In this document: positions 1-7,269 of the stretch, piece by piece
Numbering within the stretch: the stretch's first letter is position 1
How the letters are laid out: every line of letters starts with the position of its first letter
Assembly: GCA_036783645.1 (NCBI GenBank)
Contig: DAIPWT010000007.1
Coordinates: 1 to 64,000 of the forward strand
DNA length: 64,000 nt
Source: UBA4732 sp002404095
GTDB lineage: Bacteria > Planctomycetota > Planctomycetia > Gemmatales > Gemmataceae
Reading direction: 5' to 3'
Notes under the pieces: model-generated
Databases searched by the model: none
What the model was told of the DNA's origin: nothing
Seen by the model: the letters and a program-made list of their open reading frames with translations, nothing else
Position numbers and translations under genes: made by a program

Positions 1-82
1 ACCGATCGAAAATTCCCTCGCAAGAACAACTTCCGATCAGCCTAGGGGCACCCGGTGACCCCGGTTGTCCTAGTAAATGGAG

Positions 83-110
83 TTGACAGGCCGGCCCATC
101 TGACTAGGAT
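83..110 (+). promoter_or_regulatory. Promoter of tRNA-Pro
   Basis: A perfect -35 hexamer TTGACA (83-88) is followed after 16 bases by TAGGAT (105-110), a fair -10. Transcription would start about 6-7 bases later, just ahead of the tRNA at 123. This fits a short-leader tRNA promoter. It is a prediction from consensus only. Confidence 0.6.
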
Positions 111-122
111 AAAACATCGTAA

Positions 123-197
123 CGGGGCGTAGCTCAGTTTGGCTAGAGCGCACGGTTCGGGACCGTGAGGCCGGAGGTTCAAATCCTCTCGCCCCGA
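123..197 (+). tRNA. tRNA-Pro (anticodon CGG)
   Basis: The cloverleaf folds cleanly. A 7-bp acceptor stem pairs CGGGGCG with CGCCCCG, and the C1-G72 pair is typical of bacterial proline tRNAs. The D arm is GCTC/GAGC. The anticodon stem CACGG/CCGTG encloses loop TTCGGGA, giving anticodon CGG. The T arm carries TTCAAAT. The discriminator is A at 197 and the CCA end is not encoded. It has its own promoter and terminator, so it is a single transcription unit. Confidence 0.95.
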
Positions 198-211
198 CTT
201 GACTTTTCGTG

Positions 212-244
212 AAAGCCCATCGCCGAGTACGGCGGTGGGCTTTT
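212..244 (+). terminator. Rho-independent terminator after tRNA-Pro
   Basis: The stem AAGCCCATCGCCG / CGGCGGTGGGCTT has one G-T wobble and a 4-base AGTA loop, and it runs into TTTT. It lies 15 bases beyond the tRNA 3' end, so it should end the tRNA transcript. Confidence 0.85.
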
Positions 245-465
245 CGGCTTGAGATACGGCCCATTTCTGGCCGCGCCCCTCCGTTTCAAATTTCGCGGTT
301 GGACGAACGGGCCTTCTTCCGCGAGCGTCGTATTGGCTTCCATTCATTTACGTTGTCCCGGTTCAAACGCCTTCTTTCAGATCGTCGTCTGAACCACGCT
401 TCGCTACAATGCGTCCGAAATGAAGCACCAGTGCGACCAATGTCATTTTCATCGGGGGGTCATCC
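245..465. other. Intergenic stretch before the nitrilase gene
   Basis: I see no gene or RNA here. Short reading frames are not supported by a ribosome binding site or a recognisable product. The only clear signal is a G-rich stretch (GGGGGG) about 8 bases before the ATG at 466, which can serve as its ribosome binding site. Confidence 0.5.
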
Positions 466-1270
466 ATGATCATTGCTCTGGCGTCGCCTTGCATCGCCTC
501 AACCCTTGACGAAGGCTTGGACAAGATCAAGCGGTTCCTGTCCGAAGCTGCGGCCCATGGCGCGGAGATCGTGTGTTTCCCAGAAGCCTATCTTCCTGGT
601 CTTCGGGGACAGGATTTTGAGGTATTTCCTTTTGATCAGGCTGACCAGGAACGGGTTCTTCAGACCGTGGCAGAGTGGGCACGAACGTATGAGGCAGCCG
701 CTATCCTCGGGATGGAAAGAATCACGGCGGCAGGCCGGCAGATTGCCGCTTATGTCATTGACGCCCGGGGCGAGATTCAGGGATGCCAAACCAAGAACCA
801 ACTCGACCCGACCGAAGATCAGTTCTATGTGCCCGGAAACACCCGGCGTCTCTTCGAGATCAACGGCGTGAAGTTTGGAGTGGCGATTTGCCATGAGGGC
901 TGGCGCTATCCCGAGACGGTGCGCTGGGCAGCGGTGCGGGGCGCCAAAATCGTCTTTCATCCCCAACATACGGGGAGTGAGCAAGAAGGCGTCCGTCTGA
1001 CGCAGTGGGGCGCGGCCAACGGGCCGTACTACGAGAAGGCGATGATGATGCGCAGCAAAGAGAATACGATCTACTTTGCCAGTGTCAATTATGCCTTGCG
1101 CTTCCAAGAATCGGCGACAAGCCTCATCGACCCGTCAAGGCGCGTGCCAGGCATACTTACCGTATGGCCAGGAAGGCTTACTGGTGCAAACCATCAACGT
1201 GCAGGAAGCAACCGGTTTGCTCGCCGCCCGATACGCGCCCGAGCGTTATCAAGAATTCACGTCGGAGTGA
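466..1270 (+). pseudogene. Carbon-nitrogen hydrolase (nitrilase family), frameshifted
   Basis: The first about 225 residues are a nitrilase-superfamily amidohydrolase. The Glu-Lys-Cys triad is visible: Glu in 'FPEAYLPG', Lys in 'QTKNQLDP' and Cys in 'AICHEGWRYPE'. After 'SLIDPS' the frame breaks. The family-like C-terminus ('YLPYGQEGLLVQT' to 'YQEFTSE') continues in the next frame and stops at 1270. Removing one A from the AA pair at 1137-1138 gives one continuous protein of about 267 residues, normal for the family. Read as sequenced, frame 1 runs on to 1536 with a non-homologous arginine-rich tail that overlaps the downstream gene. This is either a recent one-base insertion or a sequencing error. 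The exact substrate cannot be told. Confidence 0.8.
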
Positions 1271-1297
1271 GCGGAAGACAGCGCAGATTTCGAGCGA

Positions 1298-1783
1298 TCA
1301 ATCGGCCCCGGCGTCCGGCCCAACGTGCGTGGCGACGCGAAAAGTCTCGTGACAGCGGTTGCAGACCGAAGCTACCTTTCCCAGTCCGGCGACGCTGCCC
1401 TCATAATCGCGGTCCCCGGCCTTGCGGGCCAAGCTGGCGGCGGCCACGCGCAAATCCATCGCGTCTTGATTCCAGGCGTCCGCGCCGCCGCTCCGTGGCG
1501 GCCGCAATAAGAGAAGGTTGCCGGTTTCCGCGATGAGCAGCGATTGGCCGCGAACGAAACTCCACGTATCCGCGTCGGCTGGCTTTTGTTTGAGCAATTT
1601 CTCCAGGCTCCGGTAGTTGGCCTGATTTAGCCCGTCCATGAGCAAGCTGGTCTCGGCCACCGGGTCGAACTTGGGCGTGACGCGCGGCACCGGACGCTCC
1701 GGCCGGGCGGCCCCGGCGACGCTCAACAAAATGGGCGCCAGCGCCAGGGACGCGACGCCGCGATATAAGCCGCTGCGACTCAT
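1298..1783 (-). CDS. Exported c-type cytochrome (cytochrome c'-like)
   Basis: The 161-residue protein starts with a hydrophobic signal segment (about residues 6-25). Its only haem-binding motif, CNRCH (141-145), is close to the C-terminus. A short helical protein with a C-terminal CxxCH is the layout of cytochrome c'. It probably acts in the periplasm as a one-haem electron carrier or gas-binding protein. I chose the ATG at 1783 because it overlaps the stop of the upstream Rieske gene (ATGA) and leads straight into the signal peptide. A longer in-frame start is possible but would lie inside the Rieske gene. The overlap indicates translational coupling. Confidence 0.75.
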   Translation of the reverse strand: MSRSGLYRGVASLALAPILLSVAGAARPERPVPRVTPKFDPVAETSLLMDGLNQANYRSLEKLLKQKPADADTWSFVRGQSLLIAETGNLLLLRPPRSGGADAWNQDAMDLRVAAASLARKAGDRDYEGSVAGLGKVASVCNRCHETFRVATHVGPDAGAD

Positions 1784-2124
1784 GGGATGGCTCCAGAAGA
1801 AGGTTTCGGCGCCGCGTCGGGCGTCTGGACCTGGACGACGTCGCCCAGGACGCGGACGGGGTAGCAGCCGATCTTGATGCGCGGGTTGTCGGCCCAGGCG
1901 CCGTCGGCCAGACGGAATCGCCAGGCGTGCCACGGACAGGTGACGATGCCATTTTCGACGAGGCCGCCGCTGAGTGAGGCACCCATGTGCGGGCAAACGT
2001 CGTCGATGGCGTGATAGCTCCCCTCGACGTTAAAGACGGCGATGAGCTTGTCGCCCACGGCCACCGTCTTGCCTTCGCCATCGGCCAGCTCGTCCGTCCG
2101 GCAAACGTTGTGAAACTCCTCCAT
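1780..2124 (-). CDS. Rieske [2Fe-2S] ferredoxin, NirD-like
   Basis: A soluble 114-residue Rieske protein. The two cluster-binding boxes are C44-P-H46 (in 'VCPHMGA') and C63-P-W-H66 (in 'CPWHAW'), the standard spacing for ferredoxins of the NirD/BphF type. There is no signal peptide, so it should be cytoplasmic. It overlaps the cytochrome c'-like gene by 4 bases, so the two form an operon. No oxygenase or nitrite reductase large subunit lies beside it, and its electron partner is unknown. It could also be a fusion-free Rieske that serves a distant oxygenase. Confidence 0.85.
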   Translation of the reverse strand: MEEFHNVCRTDELADGEGKTVAVGDKLIAVFNVEGSYHAIDDVCPHMGASLSGGLVENGIVTCPWHAWRFRLADGAWADNPRIKIGCYPVRVLGDVVQVQTPDAAPKPSSGAIP

Positions 2125-2340
2125 TGCCGCTCCCGCAACGCCTCAACCTTCGTAGTTTCGCCGACGCCACATCCATTCTACCATCAGGACGGCATGGCGT
2201 CCGCCGGCCAGTGTGGTATACTACAGGGACTGCTACTTCCGTCGTCGCCGCCGCACGCGACGCCGGGTCGCCCAACCTACCGCGTGCGACTTCCTTGACG
2301 GCCCCCAGGCCGTTGACCGAATCCTTCCAGAGGACGTTCC

Positions 2341-2739
2341 ATGCCGCCGCTTCAACCCCTGCGAATCCTCCTGGTCGAAGACAATGTCATCAACCAGAAA
2401 GTGGCCTCGCTCATGCTGGAGAAGAACGGCCATGTCGTCGTCACCGTGAATAACGGCCGGGAAGCCATTGAAACGTTGGCCGATCAAGACTTCGACGCCG
2501 TGTTGATGGACTTGCAGATGCCGGAGATGGACGGTCTACAAGCCACGGCCGCCATTAGGGCCGGCGAAGAGGGCACCGACCGTCATCTGCCGATCCTGGC
2601 CGTAACCGCTCACGCCCTCCACGGCGACCGCGAAATTTGTCTCGACGCGGGGATGGACGGCTACCTCTCCAAGCCGATCCAGAGCGCGCAGCTGTTGCAA
2701 GCGCTGGCGGAAGTGCTTTCCTTCTCAAGGCCCGCCTAA
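2341..2739 (+). CDS. Single-domain response regulator (CheY-like receiver)
   Basis: A 132-residue stand-alone receiver domain. The acidic pair is E13-D14 in 'LLVEDN'. The phospho-acceptor is Asp57 in 'VLMDLQMPEMDG', the switch Thr is in 'AVTAHA', and the Lys is in 'YLSKPI'. The sequence resembles receivers of hybrid histidine kinases ('VEDNVINQKVA'). There is no output domain, so it should signal by protein contact or act in a phosphorelay. No kinase is adjacent. An AGAGGA ribosome binding site precedes the ATG. A TATACT at 2217-2222 might be a -10, but its -35 is poor. Confidence 0.9.
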   Translation: MPPLQPLRILLVEDNVINQKVASLMLEKNGHVVVTVNNGREAIETLADQDFDAVLMDLQMPEMDGLQATAAIRAGEEGTDRHLPILAVTAHALHGDREICLDAGMDGYLSKPIQSAQLLQALAEVLSFSRPA

Positions 2740-2770
2740 AACTGCACGCCGGTTTTTCCACTGCACACCC

Positions 2771-2904
2771 CCGGGTTCATGAGTACATTCACCCAGGGCT
2801 TTATTCCAGTCGCCCAAGGGGCTCAATTGACGGGATGCTTTAAGGTCTTGGAGCCTGGAAGGCGACTGAAATAAAGCCCCGGGTGAACGTACTCGTGAAC
2901 CCGG
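2771..2904. repeat. Long palindromic element, copy 1
   Basis: Two 44-base arms (2771-2814 and 2861-2904) pair with only 4 mismatches, all transitions, around a 46-base centre. A second copy with different outer bases but the same core (GGGCTTTATT.C.GTCGCC) lies at 24835-24976. Transcribed, it would make a very stable hairpin. It sits directly after the receiver gene, just before a true terminator. Confidence 0.85.
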
Positions 2905-2939
2905 AGTGCGACGGCGCCACACCCGTCGCACTGTTTTTT
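2905..2939 (+). terminator. Rho-independent terminator
   Basis: A perfect 10-bp stem AGTGCGACGG/CCGTCGCACT with an 8-base loop is followed by GTTTTTT. It would end transcription from the receiver gene and insulate the iron operon downstream. Confidence 0.85.
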
Positions 2940-2953
2940 CCGAAACCAAGCGC

Positions 2954-3007
2954 TTGACTTCGGCCGTCATTCAGTTACAGTGTAGTTAGATTGAGATTCA
3001 ATCTCAA
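2954..3007 (+). promoter_or_regulatory. feo promoter with Fur-like operator
   Basis: A -35 TTGACT (2954-2959) and -10 TACAGT (2976-2981) are 16 bases apart. Starting 10 bases after the -10 is the 17-base palindrome TTGAGATTCAATCTCAA (2991-3007), perfect apart from its central base. Its symmetry and TGAGAT half-sites resemble binding sites of the Fur superfamily. Its position over the expected transcription start would allow repression by iron-loaded repressor. The family of the regulator is inferred from the downstream iron genes. Confidence 0.6.
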
Positions 3008-3048
3008 CAAGCCGCCGAAGTTTCGACCTGCCTCCTGAGGTTGCACCC

Positions 3049-3300
3049 GTGGCTCTCGATCATCTTTTACCGCTCGAAATGCTGCAAGCCGGCGAATGGG
3101 CCGACGTGGAAGACGTTTCCGGCGAACCCGAATGGGTCGGCCGCATGGCCGAGCTGGGCGTTCGCAGCGGCTGCCGTCTTCAGGTATTGCAGCCGGGCAG
3201 CCCGTGCTTGCTGCAAGTGGGCGGCTGTCGGCTCTGCCTGCGCGGCGCATGCCTCATGCAGATCCTCGTTCGGCCCGTAACGGCCGCGGCCGCTTGGTGA
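3049..3300 (+). CDS. feoA: FeoA domain protein (first copy)
   Basis: An 83-residue FeoA/SH3-like protein that should modulate FeoB in ferrous iron uptake. Family features are the N-terminal 'LPLEMLQAGEWADVEDVSG' segment, the glycine-rich 'MAELGVRSGCRLQVLQPGSP' core and the final 'CLRGACLMQILVRP' strand. The start is GTG 3049, with CCTGAGG eight bases upstream; no ATG fits. Its stop overlaps the start of the second FeoA by GTGA. It carries several cysteines (CLLQVGGCRLCLRGAC), unusual for FeoA, which might bind a metal or cluster. Confidence 0.85.
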   Translation: MALDHLLPLEMLQAGEWADVEDVSGEPEWVGRMAELGVRSGCRLQVLQPGSPCLLQVGGCRLCLRGACLMQILVRPVTAAAAW

Positions 3301-3542
3301 GTACGCCCGTGGCAACGCCTTCCCTAGACCAATTACGACCCGGCGGACGCGGCCGTATTACTCGCATCGACGGCGAGGACGGCCTTGTCCAGCGCCTCAT
3401 GGAAATGGGCTTGCTGGAAGGCGAGGAAGTCGAAGTGGTTGGCTTCGCGCCGATGGGCGATCCGATGGAAGTACGTCTAGGCGATTACCGCCTGAGTCTT
3501 CGTCGCGTTGAAGCCGCCCGCGTCCACGTCGAGCCGCTTTAA
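3297..3542 (+). CDS. feoA: FeoA domain protein (second copy)
   Basis: An 81-residue FeoA domain: 'LDQLRPGGRGRITRIDGEDGLVQRLMEMGLLEGEEVEVVGFAPMGDPMEVRLGDYRLSLR' spans the whole fold. The GTG at 3297 overlaps the stop of the first copy, so the two are translationally coupled. FeoB follows after 11 bases. It lacks the cysteine cluster of the first copy, so the two paralogues have diverged. Confidence 0.88.
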   Translation: MSTPVATPSLDQLRPGGRGRITRIDGEDGLVQRLMEMGLLEGEEVEVVGFAPMGDPMEVRLGDYRLSLRRVEAARVHVEPL

Positions 3543-3553
3543 GAAGGCACACC

Positions 3554-5791
3554 ATGCCACCCCCTCACCGACCGACGGCCGCCCTCGTCGGCAATCCTAA
3601 TACCGGCAAAACCACTCTCTTTAATGCCCTATCCGGCTTGCGTCAGCGCGTCGGCAACTATCCCGGCGTGACCGTCGAAACGAAAAAGGGACAAATGACC
3701 TGTGGCGGACGGGTATTCGACGTGATCGACTTGCCCGGCACCTACAGCCTGGCGCCGCGCAGCCCTGACGAGATGGTGGCCGTCGATGTGGTTCTCGGCT
3801 GCCAGAAGGAAGAAGTCCGGCCCGACGTAGTCGTGTCCATCGTGGACGCTTCCAACCTCGACCGCAACCTCTACCTGACGACACAAGCGCTTGAACTCGG
3901 CTTACCCGTCGTCGTCGCTTTGAACATGGTGGACGTGGCCGAGAGCCAAGGCATCCACATCGACGCCGGCCGACTCAGTCGCCAACTCGGCGTACCGGTC
4001 GTGCCCATCCAGGCCAACAAGGGCAAGGGATTGGACGTGCTACGCGCGGCCATCGCCTGCGCGGCCTTGGACCGCACACCTGCCAAGGGGCCGTCTTTTC
4101 CCGAGGCGTTCGAGCGCGAGGTGGGAGCGCTCCGCGAGACGGTGGGAGCGGACACGCCCAACTTCCTGGTGCGTCGGCTGCTGCTGGACGTGGGCGGCTA
4201 CACCGAAAAGCGGCTCGTGGACCGTCTCGGACCTGGCGGCGCCGAAACGCTGAAGGCGGCGCGCGGGCGCATGGCGGCGGCCGGCTGCCCGACGCCGGGC
4301 GTCGAAGCACGCACCCGCTATTCATGGATCCGCGAGGCGACGGCCGGTTGTGTCCAGCGTCCGGCCAAACGCTTCGTCACCTGGACCGACCGCATCGACA
4401 AAGTGCTGACCCACAAGCTCTGGGGCACGCTGGTTTTCCTGGCGCTGATGTTCGTTGTTTTCCAGTCGATCTTCACCTGGGCCAAGCCACTCATGGACGG
4501 CATCGACTACGGCAAGGACGTTCTTGCCGACTGGCTGCGCGACCTAATGCCGGCCGGGCCGCTTACCAGTCTGCTGCTCGACGGCGTCCTCAAGGGCGTC
4601 GGCAGTGTGCTGGTTTTCCTACCGCAGATCTTAATTCTCTTCGGTTTCATCGCCATTCTGGAAGACTGTGGCTACATGGCGCGGGCCGCCTTCCTGATGG
4701 ACAAGCTTATGTCGCGCTGCGGTCTGAGCGGCAAATCGTTTATTCCGATGCTGTCGTCGGTGGCCTGCGCCGTGCCCGGCATCATGGCGGCGCGCGTCAT
4801 CGAGAACCGCCGCGACCGCCTGGCCACGATACTCACCGCCCCACTGATGAGCTGTTCGGCCCGCTTGCCGGTCTATGTGCTACTTATCGGAGCGTTTATG
4901 AGTCCGCCGCGATTTTCGTGGTGGGTTTCGGGCCTGACCATGTTCCTGATGTACAGCATCGGCCTGGTCGTCGCGCCGATAGTGGCGCTGACGCTGAAAC
5001 GCACGCTGCTGCGCGGCGAGACGCCGGCGTTCGTGATGGAAATGCCGCTATACAAAATCCCCTCGGTGCGGACGGTGTTGCGGAGGATGTACGACAGCGG
5101 CATGGCCTTCGTCGTCCGCGCGGGGACGCTCATCCTGGCGTCGATGGTTCTGGTATGGGCGCTTCTCTATTTCCCCCGTGCGGAAGGGCCGAACGGCCAA
5201 CTTTATGACGTACACCTTGCTCACCTGGAAGACGAGTTGAAAGACCTCCAAAAGCAAAAGGAGGCTGCGGGCGACGGCGCTCCTTCTGAGTTGACCGACG
5301 CTATTGAGGCAAAGGAGAAGGAGGCAAACGCTGTCCAGGGCGAGTGGCAGCGACAAAGTCTACTGGGCCGGGCGGGTTTGGCCATCGAGCCGGCGGTACG
5401 GCCGTTGGGTTGGGACTGGAAAATCGGCGTGGCGGCGCTCGCCAGTTTCCCGGCCCGCGAGGTCGTAGTCGGCACCTTGGGCGTGATTTATAACGAGGGC
5501 AAAGTCAAAAGCGACGACGTGATGGAGGCCGAGAACGTCGGCGAAACTCGCTTGGCGCGCGCTATGCAGGACGCCAAATGGGAGGGCACGGATCGCCCCG
5601 TGTTCACGACGCCGACGGCCCTGTCGTTGATGGTGTTCTTCGCTCTGTGTTGCCAATGCGCTTCGACGTTGGCGGTCATCCGGCGCGAGACGCTCAGTTG
5701 GGGCTGGCCCGCTTTCACTTTCGTTTACATGACGGTGTTGGCCTACATCGGCGCATTGGCGGTATATCAGATCGGTCGTCTCTTTCTTTAA
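3554..5791 (+). CDS. feoB: Ferrous iron transporter FeoB
   Basis: A 745-residue inner-membrane Fe2+ importer. The N-terminal G domain shows G1 GNPNTGKT (13-20), G3 DLPG (59-62) and G4 NMVD (124-127). It is followed by the FeoB helical domain and a polytopic membrane domain with the two Gate-type repeats. A charged insertion rich in Glu and Lys (about residues 555-600, 'HLEDELKDLQKQKEAAG') separates the membrane halves and is a likely soluble loop. Length is normal. It is third in the feoA-feoA-feoB-Cys-rich operon and should be controlled by the Fur-like operator at 2991. Confidence 0.96.
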   Translation: MPPPHRPTAALVGNPNTGKTTLFNALSGLRQRVGNYPGVTVETKKGQMTCGGRVFDVIDLPGTYSLAPRSPDEMVAVDVVLGCQKEEVRPDVVVSIVDASNLDRNLYLTTQALELGLPVVVALNMVDVAESQGIHIDAGRLSRQLGVPVVPIQANKGKGLDVLRAAIACAALDRTPAKGPSFPEAFEREVGALRETVGADTPNFLVRRLLLDVGGYTEKRLVDRLGPGGAETLKAARGRMAAAGCPTPGVEARTRYSWIREATAGCVQRPAKRFVTWTDRIDKVLTHKLWGTLVFLALMFVVFQSIFTWAKPLMDGIDYGKDVLADWLRDLMPAGPLTSLLLDGVLKGVGSVLVFLPQILILFGFIAILEDCGYMARAAFLMDKLMSRCGLSGKSFIPMLSSVACAVPGIMAARVIENRRDRLATILTAPLMSCSARLPVYVLLIGAFMSPPRFSWWVSGLTMFLMYSIGLVVAPIVALTLKRTLLRGETPAFVMEMPLYKIPSVRTVLRRMYDSGMAFVVRAGTLILASMVLVWALLYFPRAEGPNGQLYDVHLAHLEDELKDLQKQKEAAGDGAPSELTDAIEAKEKEANAVQGEWQRQSLLGRAGLAIEPAVRPLGWDWKIGVAALASFPAREVVVGTLGVIYNEGKVKSDDVMEAENVGETRLARAMQDAKWEGTDRPVFTTPTALSLMVFFALCCQCASTLAVIRRETLSWGWPAFTFVYMTVLAYIGALAVYQIGRLFL

Positions 5792-5802
5792 GGAGCGCCG
5801 CG

Positions 5803-6012
5803 ATGGATTGGCAGCTTTATTTGGCGGGTATCGCAATTGTGGCGGCGGTCGTTTACGTTTCGCGCCGAGCCTGGCGGACGTGGGCGCACAAGGGTTCGGG
5901 CTGCGGCGGCGGCTGCGGTTCCGGCTGCAAAAGTGCGTCGCCGGCTAAATCGAGCGGTCAAGGGCGGCTTATTCCTCTCCAACAGATCACCGTGCGCCGT
6001 GAGCGCGAATGA
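5803..6012 (+). CDS. FeoB-associated Cys-rich membrane protein
   Basis: A 69-residue protein with one N-terminal membrane helix ('LYLAGIAIVAAVVYVS') and then a Gly/Cys stretch 'GCGGGCGSGCKS' with three cysteines. Its size, helix, cysteine motif and position 11 bases after feoB fit the small Cys-rich proteins that often end feo operons. AAGGAG lies just before the ATG. It may help deliver or receive iron at the inner face of FeoB, but this is inferred. Confidence 0.8.
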   Translation: MDWQLYLAGIAIVAAVVYVSRRAWRTWAHKGSGCGGGCGSGCKSASPAKSSGQGRLIPLQQITVRRERE

Positions 6013-6053
6013 GCTAACGGGCGCCGCTGGCTCCTGTAGGGAGGGCAAAGTGT

Positions 6054-6299
6054 GTGGAAGAAACCTTACCCCTTCATGTCGCCACGCACCCAATCGAATA
6101 CGTTTACAGGCATTTGGAGAAATATCATGGCGTTGCGACGCACATAGCGAGCAATCGGTTACATAGGATTAAGGAAGACAACGGACTGCCTGCGAATTTC
6201 AATCTGCTTTTTCACAAAACAGGGAACATTTACCGCGCGGGCGATAGAACGTATGTCGGAAGTCTGACGTCCGGCGGCAAGACGGAAGGAGAAGGGTAA
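6054..6299 (+). CDS. Hypothetical protein (81 aa)
   Basis: I do not recognise this protein. It is 81 residues, soluble and fairly basic, with no signal peptide. It starts at GTG 6054 behind a GGGAGGG ribosome binding site. Its stop overlaps the start of the next small gene (TAATG at 6297-6301), so the two are co-translated. The pair seems lower in GC than the flanking feo genes, suggesting accessory origin. Confidence 0.55.
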   Translation: MEETLPLHVATHPIEYVYRHLEKYHGVATHIASNRLHRIKEDNGLPANFNLLFHKTGNIYRAGDRTYVGSLTSGGKTEGEG

Positions 6300-6583
6300 T
6301 GGCTGATACGCTGAAACCGAACAAAAAGTATGGGCATCTTTATGCGATTATTCGGTACGAATCCGATGCGGATCCAATGACGCCGATCAATCTTCAGGTC
6401 ACAGTCAAGAAGGTTGTAAGCGATCCCCACTACGCGGCGAGGGAAGTCGAGCGCCTGAACGAACTGAATAATGAGAAAGGTTCCCTCTACTTCTACCAGA
6501 TTACGCGATTTGAGGAGGCGCCTGTTGAATTGCTGGATGCGGCCCCGCTCCGATCAGGTGCGGCAGAAGCGCCACAAGGGTAG
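6299..6583 (+). CDS. Hypothetical protein (94 aa)
   Basis: An unrecognised soluble protein. The segment 'YGHLYAIIRYESDADPMTPINLQVTVKKVV' suggests a small beta-rich fold. A strong AAGGAGAAGG precedes the ATG and the start overlaps the upstream stop. Coupled to the 81-aa gene, it may form a two-protein unit with it. A toxin-antitoxin role is conceivable from size and coupling, but no family motif supports it. Confidence 0.6.
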   Translation: MADTLKPNKKYGHLYAIIRYESDADPMTPINLQVTVKKVVSDPHYAAREVERLNELNNEKGSLYFYQITRFEEAPVELLDAAPLRSGAAEAPQG

Positions 6584-6677
6584 TGTCAGCGAAAAAACGA
6601 GAAATCGAAGGCGCCCGAGCCGAACCCGGCGCTACAGCAGGTTAGCCCCGAATCAAAGAGTTCAGGAGGTTCCCTTC

Positions 6678-6920
6678 ATGCGTAAAAAATCTCCCCAACG
6701 TGGAAGCCTTGCGGAGTACGTCGCCGAGGTTCTCAAGAATGCCGTGTACGAAAAGGGGGAGCAACTCGATGTGATCGTGGCCGAGGCGCCGGATCTGCCC
6801 GGCTGCCTGACGCAAGGGGCCACCTTCGAGGAGGCGCGCGAGAATCTTGCGGATGCCATTGAGGTATGGCTGATGTCCGGATTACGAAGCGGCGAAGACT
6901 CGCCTGAAAAGGAGCAGTGA
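6678..6920 (+). CDS. HicB-like domain protein, no HicA partner
   Basis: An 80-residue protein. The C-terminal half carries the HicB signature 'EAPDLPGCLTQGATFEEARENLADAIEVWL'. HicB proteins are RNase H-like antitoxins, usually paired with a small HicA RNase. No HicA lies on either side: upstream are unrelated small ORFs and downstream is a zinc-ribbon membrane protein. An AGGAGGT ribosome binding site precedes the ATG at 6678, and a longer in-frame start is not needed. It may be a solitary antitoxin-like protein or a repurposed regulator. Confidence 0.75.
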   Translation: MRKKSPQRGSLAEYVAEVLKNAVYEKGEQLDVIVAEAPDLPGCLTQGATFEEARENLADAIEVWLMSGLRSGEDSPEKEQ

Positions 6921-6923
6921 TTA

Positions 6924-7238
6924 ATGGACTCCTGCCCGCATTGCGGCGCCCCGCTTCGGCCGGTGCATGACGCCTTTTGCAACGAGTGCCGACAGGCACT
7001 TGATGAGCCGCCTCGACCGACTTCGGCTTCTACCCCCGGCCTACCGGCCTACGACCGGCGTCCGGTGGTCGGTTTACTATGCGGAGCAGGCCTTGGGCTG
7101 CTCAGTGGTTACGTGACTATGGCAGCAGCCATTCAAAGCCGCGGATATGTCGGAGCGTCCGGGTTCGTTTTTGGTCAGATGCTTGCCGGCGCCGTACTGG
7201 GATTCGTGGTTGGTTTGGTGATTCGTAACATTCGCTGA
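6924..7238 (+). CDS. Zinc-ribbon membrane protein
   Basis: A 104-residue protein with an N-terminal zinc ribbon: CPHCG at residues 4-8 and CNEC about 12 residues later. A Pro-rich linker leads to two glycine-rich membrane helices ('VGLLCGAGLGLLSGYVTMAA' and 'GQMLAGAVLGFVVGLVI'). The layout is common in small planctomycete membrane proteins of unknown role. It starts 3 bases after the HicB-like gene and is probably co-transcribed with it. It converges on rsmH. Confidence 0.7.
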   Translation: MDSCPHCGAPLRPVHDAFCNECRQALDEPPRPTSASTPGLPAYDRRPVVGLLCGAGLGLLSGYVTMAAAIQSRGYVGASGFVFGQMLAGAVLGFVVGLVIRNIR

Positions 7239-7269
7239 CCGTACCCCATCAAAAACAGGTGCAGACTTA

